From Roseiarcus sp963755075 (GTDB lineage: Bacteria; Pseudomonadota; Alphaproteobacteria; Rhizobiales; Beijerinckiaceae), in the NCBI GenBank assembly GCA_963755075.1, contig CAVWKL010000237.1, positions 1 to 11,738 of the forward strand: a DNA stretch of 11,738 nt. Direction: 5' to 3'. Positions 8,523 to 11,738 of the stretch are shown here, piece after piece (position 1 is the first letter of the stretch; every line of letters begins with the position of its first letter). The position numbers were made by a program, and so were the translations under genes. The notes under the pieces are model-generated. The model was not told where the DNA came from. It was given only the letters and a program-made list of their open reading frames with translations, and ran no database searches.

Positions 8523-8547
8523 CGAAACCGAGGGCCCATGATATCCC
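8519..8547 (+). promoter_or_regulatory. Possible weak promoter of right mraZ
   Basis: The mirror position of the left promoter reads TCAACG (8519-8524), 17 bases, TATCCC (8542-8547). The -35 has two mismatches to TTGACG, and the two -35 boxes overlap. This is weaker than the left promoter and may have lost its true upstream half at the junction. Confidence 0.22.
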
Positions 8548-8558
8548 AAACCATCCCG
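8534..8558 (-). promoter_or_regulatory. MraZ operator repeats, right set
   Basis: Read on the minus strand, TGGGC (8538-8534), TGGGA (8548-8544) and a degenerate CGGGA (8558-8554) lie at the same 10-base pitch as the left set. The position matching the left arm's outermost TGGGC (8528-8524) reads GTTTC, so this arm has two good boxes instead of three. Confidence 0.65.
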
Positions 8559-8564
8559 CCAAAA

Positions 8565-8581
8565 GGGCGCCGCTCCCGCCC
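8565..8581 (+). other. Short leader hairpin, right mraZ
   Basis: GGGCG (8565-8569) and CGCCC (8577-8581) pair around a seven-base loop, the counterpart of the left-arm hairpin with one more loop base. The role is unknown. Confidence 0.3.
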
Positions 8582-8649
8582 TGCCGCCGGCGAGCGCGGC
8601 TTCGCGGCGGAGCGGAATTTCGCGCGCGCCTTTGCGGTAGGGCTGGGCC

Positions 8650-9130
8650 TTGGATCGCTTCCTCTCCCACTACACCAACCGCTTCGACGCCAAGGGCCGC
8701 GTTTCGGTTCCCGCGCCGTTCCGCGCGGTGTTGGCCAAGGACGGGTTCGACGGGATTTTCATCCACCCTCGCTCGACGCGCCGGCGCTCGATTGCGGCGG
8801 GCACTCGCTGCTGCGCGAAATCAACGCGCTGTTGGAGTCGATGCCGCCTTACTCGCAGGAGCGGGAGGACTCTGGCGACGGCGCTGTTCGGCACCAGCGA
8901 AATTCTGCGGCCCGATTCGGAAGGCCGCATTCTGCTCGAGCGACAAAATCCGCGCTTCGCTCGGCTTGACCGACGAGGCGGCGTTCGTCGGCTGCGGCCA
9001 CAAGTTTCAGATCTGGGAGCCGGTCCGGTTCGCGGCGCATCTCGAGGAGGCCAAGTCTCGGGTGCGCCGGCTTCGCACCGAATTCGGCGCCCGCGCGGCG
9101 CAAGCCGCCGCGACCGGAGCACGGGAATGA
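8650..9130 (+). pseudogene. mraZ: MraZ, second copy, three one-base frameshifts
   Basis: This is a homologue of the left mraZ, starting TTG at 8650 (MDRFLSHYTNRFDAKGR). The protein is legible only by changing frame three times. A C is missing from the C run at 8766-8768 (IHPSLDAP becomes IHPRSTRR). A base is extra near 8871 (EREDLATAL). A base is extra near 8937-8938 (RILLSDKIRASLG). After that it reads LTDEAAFVGCGHKFQIWEP to the TGA at 9128-9130, overlapping rsmH as in the left arm. Both DxxGR signatures survive. As written it cannot make MraZ, but the coding signal between breaks is pristine, so sequence error is at least as likely as true loss. If it is a real loss, the intact left copy could supply MraZ. 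Confidence 0.85.
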
Positions 9131-10163
9131 CGGTGGGCAGCGGCGCGCCGATCGCCGCCGCCGGCGGACCGGCCCGCCACATTCCCGTGCTGCTGGCCGA
9201 AGCGCTGCAGGCGCTGAACGTGCGCGCCGACGGCGTCTATCTCGACGGCACCTTCGGCGCGGGCGGCTATTCCCGCGCGCTGATCGAGAGCGGCGCGCGC
9301 GTCGTCGCCGTCGATCGCGATCCCGCCGCGATCGCCGCCGGCCAAGAGCTCGTCGCGGCGTCGCCGGGCCGCCTGAGGCTGGTCGAAGGGCGCTTCGGCG
9401 ATCTCGACGCGATCGCTGCAAGCCTCGCCGCCGCGCCGCTCGACGGCGTCGTCCTCGACGTCGGCGTGTCCTCGATGCAGCTCGACGACGCGTCGCGCGG
9501 CTTCTCGCTGCGCCAGGACGCGCCGCTCGACATGCGCATGGAGGGCGCCGGGCGCACCGCCGCCGACATTCTGCGCGAAGACGACGAGGCAACATCGCCG
9601 ACATTCTCTATTATTTCGGCGAGGAGCGCGCGGCGCGCCGCATCGCCCGCGCGATCGTCGCCGACCGCAAGACCTCGCCTTACGTCTCGACGCGCCAGCT
9701 CGCGGAGATGATCGCCCGCGTCGCGCCGGCGCGGCCGGGCGAGACGACGCATCCCGCGACCCGTGCGTTTCAGGCGTTGCGCATCGCCGTCAACGACGAA
9801 CTCGGCCAGTTGCTCGGCGGGCTCGAAGCGGCGGAGCGCACGCTCGAGCCGGGCGGGCGGCTGGTCGTGGTGACCTTTCATTCGCTCGAGGATCGCATCG
9901 TCAAGCAGTTTCTCGCGCGTCGCTCCGGCCGCGGCCGGGCCGCTTCGCGCCGTCTGCCGGGCGAGCCGACGCCCGCCGCGCCGACTTTTCCTTGCGGCCG
10001 CGGTCAGCCGATCATGCCCGGCGAAGCGGAGCTCGCCGCCAATCCGCGCGCGCGTTCGGCCAAGTTGCGCTTCGGCGAGCGCACCGACGCGCCCGCCGCA
10101 GGCGGGACGCCGAGACTCGACGCGCTGACGAGGCTGCCGCCGGCGCGGCCGGGGAGGGGCTGA
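9127..10163 (+). CDS. rsmH: RsmH, second copy, one frameshift
   Basis: ATG at 9127 overlaps the mraZ stop (ATGA), exactly as in the left arm. Motifs HIPVL, DGTFGAGGYS, LDVGVSSMQLDDASRGFS, FQALRIAVNDEL and TFHSLEDRIVKQF are all present. The frame breaks at about 9590-9594, where REDDE is followed by five bases in place of six before ATCGCCGACATTCTC. Adding one base, for example making GCC AAC, gives REDDEANIADILYYFGEE and restores the frame to the TGA at 10161-10163, which overlaps ftsL. Corrected length is 345 residues, equal to the left copy. It is close to the left copy, with mostly conservative changes such as SMQF/SMQL. Catalytic regions lie on both sides of the break, so the uncorrected gene would be dead. 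Confidence 0.9.
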
Positions 10164-10544
10164 TGTGGCGCTTTCTGCACGTCATCGCCATCGGCGCGCT
10201 GATCGCCTCGGCGGCCTACGTCTACAGCGTCAAGTATCAGACGATTTACGCCTCCGAGCAGATCGTCAAGACGCGCCATCTCATCGCCAAGGAGCGCGAC
10301 GCGATCAATGTGCTGCGCGCCGAATACGCGCATCTGATCCGCCCCGACCGCCTGCAGGCGCTCGCCGACGAGCAGCTCGACATGCAGCCGCTCGCGCTCA
10401 ATCAGATCGTCAAGGCCGACGACCTGCCCGAAGCCGCGCCGAAGGTCGACTCGATCGGCCGCAAACTCGAGTCGCTCGGCCTGCTCGGGCGAATCGGCGA
10501 CGCCGAGCGCCGGCGTCACCGGCGCGACGCCCGCGGTGAGGTAG
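10163..10544 (+). CDS. ftsL: FtsL, second copy, frameshift near the C-terminus
   Basis: This is the same 126-residue bitopic protein as the left FtsL after correction. Over the first 90 residues I count five replacements, all mild (for example L8I, R43K), while about 20 base changes are mostly silent. Membrane helix and coiled-coil segment are unchanged. Near 10490 one extra base (GGGCGAATCGG where GGGCAATCGG is expected) shifts the frame. Removing it recovers the tail GQSATPSAGVTGATPAVR and a TAG at 10542-10544, three bases before ftsI as in the left arm. Uncorrected, the frame continues to about 10576 with an arginine-rich tail. The essential N-terminal parts would still be made. Confidence 0.9.
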
Positions 10545-10547
10545 GCC

Positions 10548-11738
10548 ATGATCGAAGACGCCGCGCTTCGCCGTGAAGCCGACGAGATCGCCGCGCACAC
10601 GCCGCGACGACGCGCGTCGGCCTCGTCACGCGCCTGGGCGGACTTGCGCGCCGGCTGTTTTCGGCTCGCCTCGACAAGAGCGCCGGCCGCATCCGCTTCA
10701 TCGCCCTGGCGATGGCGGTCGCCTATCTCGGCATCGGCGTCAAACTGGTTTCGCTCGGCGTCTCGCACGATCCGCCGCAGACCCTCAAGGTGGCGGCCGA
10801 CCAGGCGGTCTCCGGCGCGCGGCCCGACCTTCTCGACCGCAACGGCGAGATTCTGGCGACCGACGTCAAGACGATGTCGGTCTTCGCCGAACCGCGCCGC
10901 ATCATCGACAAGGACGAAGCCGTCGAGCTGATCACCGCCGTTCTGCCCGACGTCGACGCCAAGGAGCTGCGCGAGCGGCTCAGCTCGAAGAAGGGCTTCG
11001 TCTGGGTCAAGCGCCAAGTCACCGCGAAGGAGCAGCAGGAAATCTTCCATCTCGGACTGCCGGGCGTCGGCTTCCTGCCGGAGAACAAGCGCGTCTATCC
11101 CAATGGGCCGATCGGCGCCCATGTGATCGGCTTCGTCGACACCGACAACATCGGCATCGCCGGCATGGAGAAATATCTCGACCAGCAGAGCCTCACCGAC
11201 CCTCATGTCGCCGGCTTCACGGTCGATCCCAACGCGCTGAAGCCGGTCAGGCTGTCGCTCGACCTCAGGGCGACCCACGCCTTGCGCGACGAACTCGTCG
11301 CCGGAATGGAGCGCTTCAAGGCCAAAGCGGCCGCCGGGGCGATCCTCGACGTCACGACCGGCGAAGTCATCGCAATGGAATCATTACCAGATTTCGATCC
11401 GAATGATCCTAGCGACTTCATCAAGGACCCGACGCGGATCAACCGCCTCAGCGTCGGCGTTTACGAGATGGGTTCGACCTTCAAAGCGCTGTCGCTGGCG
11501 ATGGCGCTCGATTCGGGCAAGGCTACGCTCAATTCGCGCATCGACGCCCGCGACAGCCTGCGTTACGGACATTTCACCATCCATGATTTTCACGCCACCC
11601 ATCGCGTTCTCACCGTGCCGGAAGTCTTCACCCATTCCTCCAATATCGGCGCTGCGCGATTGGCGCTGATGGTGGGCGTCGAGGGCCACCAGGCGTTTCT
11701 GAGAAAGATGGGTCAGCTTTTTGATAAGCCGATAGCGT
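10548..11738 (+). CDS. ftsI: FtsI, second copy, one frameshift, cut by window end
   Basis: ATG at 10548 follows ftsL by three bases. The true frame changes between about 10577 and 10655; the simplest fix is one missing C in CCGG at 10651-10654, giving ...SRAWADLRARLFSARLDK, which lines up with the left copy. From there it reads cleanly through the membrane anchor, RPDLLDRNGEILATD, and the transpeptidase start with STFK (11474-11485) and SSN (about 11638-11646). The KTG motif lies beyond the window. Overall it is very similar to the left FtsI. Codons at 11371-11412 are unusually AT-rich, and the last 20 bases (QLFDKPIA where the left has QLDRLRTE) differ most. The latter may be natural variation or poor contig-end sequence. 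Confidence 0.9.

Larger units (their letters stand above)
8392..8649. promoter_or_regulatory. Divergent control region between two mraZ genes
   Basis: No gene is visible in these 258 bases. The two halves (129 bases each, 8392-8520 and 8521-8649) are imperfect reverse complements with symmetry centre 8520.5. They contain facing TGGGN repeat sets, possible promoters and a short conserved leader hairpin for each mraZ. Most alphaproteobacterial dcw clusters are preceded by an unrelated gene; here the upstream neighbour is the mirror copy instead. Confidence 0.8.
8521..11738. repeat. Right arm of large diverged inverted repeat
   Basis: This is the reverse-complement counterpart of 5303-8520 with no spacer between the arms. 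It carries more one-base indels (six in about 3.2 kb) than the whole left side (three in about 8.4 kb). Substitutions fall mainly at third codon positions, so it is a naturally diverged homologue and not a read error copy of the left arm. Confidence 0.9.

Noticed and set aside
8483..8558. The 10-base-pitch repeats as a tiny CRISPR-like array or iteron origin
   Set aside because: The five-base units with five-base gaps match MraZ boxes next to mraZ; there are no spacers of CRISPR length, no cas or replication genes.
8481..8560. The central inverted repeat as a transcription terminator or a transposon end
   Set aside because: It lies upstream of both mraZ genes, has no U-run after a compact stem, and no transposase or target duplication is present. 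It is explained as mirrored promoter/operator sequence.
8650..9711. An apparent MraZ-RsmH fusion on the plus strand
   Set aside because: The joined frame arises from the three mraZ indels; the middle residues are out of phase, and the rsmH ATG with ATGA overlap at 9127 is conserved in both arms.

Overview
The window shows two copies of the start of a bacterial division and cell wall (dcw) operon, placed head to head around position 8520. DNA is GC-rich throughout. Gene order (mraZ-rsmH-ftsL-ftsI-murE-murF-mraY-murD), tight spacing and protein sequences point to an alphaproteobacterium, most likely Hyphomicrobiales and perhaps near Methylocystis/Methylosinus/Beijerinckiaceae. The family-level placement is my impression from the proteins, not a search result.

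Left arm (minus strand, 8391 down to 1): mraZ, rsmH, ftsL, ftsI, murE, murF, mraY and the first part of murD, which runs off the window. Genes overlap by 1-4 bases or are separated by 2-10 bases, so this is one translationally coupled transcription unit. It makes the MraZ regulator and the RsmH 16S rRNA methyltransferase, two divisome membrane proteins (FtsL and the septal transpeptidase FtsI), and the enzymes that build the UDP-MurNAc-pentapeptide precursor and load it onto the lipid carrier (MurD, MurE, MurF, MraY).

Centre (8392-8649): a 258-base divergent control region. It carries two facing sets of TGGGN repeats at exact 10-base pitch, the known MraZ operator type, overlapping possible sigma-70-like promoters. 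The two mraZ starts (8391 and 8650) are exactly mirror-symmetric about 8520.5.

Right arm (plus strand, 8521 to 11738): a second mraZ, rsmH, ftsL and most of ftsI, cut by the window end. These are not identical copies. ftsL differs from its twin at about 20 of the first 275 bases, mostly at third codon positions, as expected between related species or strains.

Genes in both arms carry isolated one-base indels, several in short homopolymers, including in normally single-copy essential genes (murD, ftsI, rsmH). Coding signal resumes intact after each one. This looks like sequencing or assembly error rather than decay, and it makes a chimeric join of two related genomes a serious alternative to a real inverted duplication. 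I see no mobile element, RNA gene, CRISPR array or unknown gene family. There is no stretch over 300 bases without a gene.
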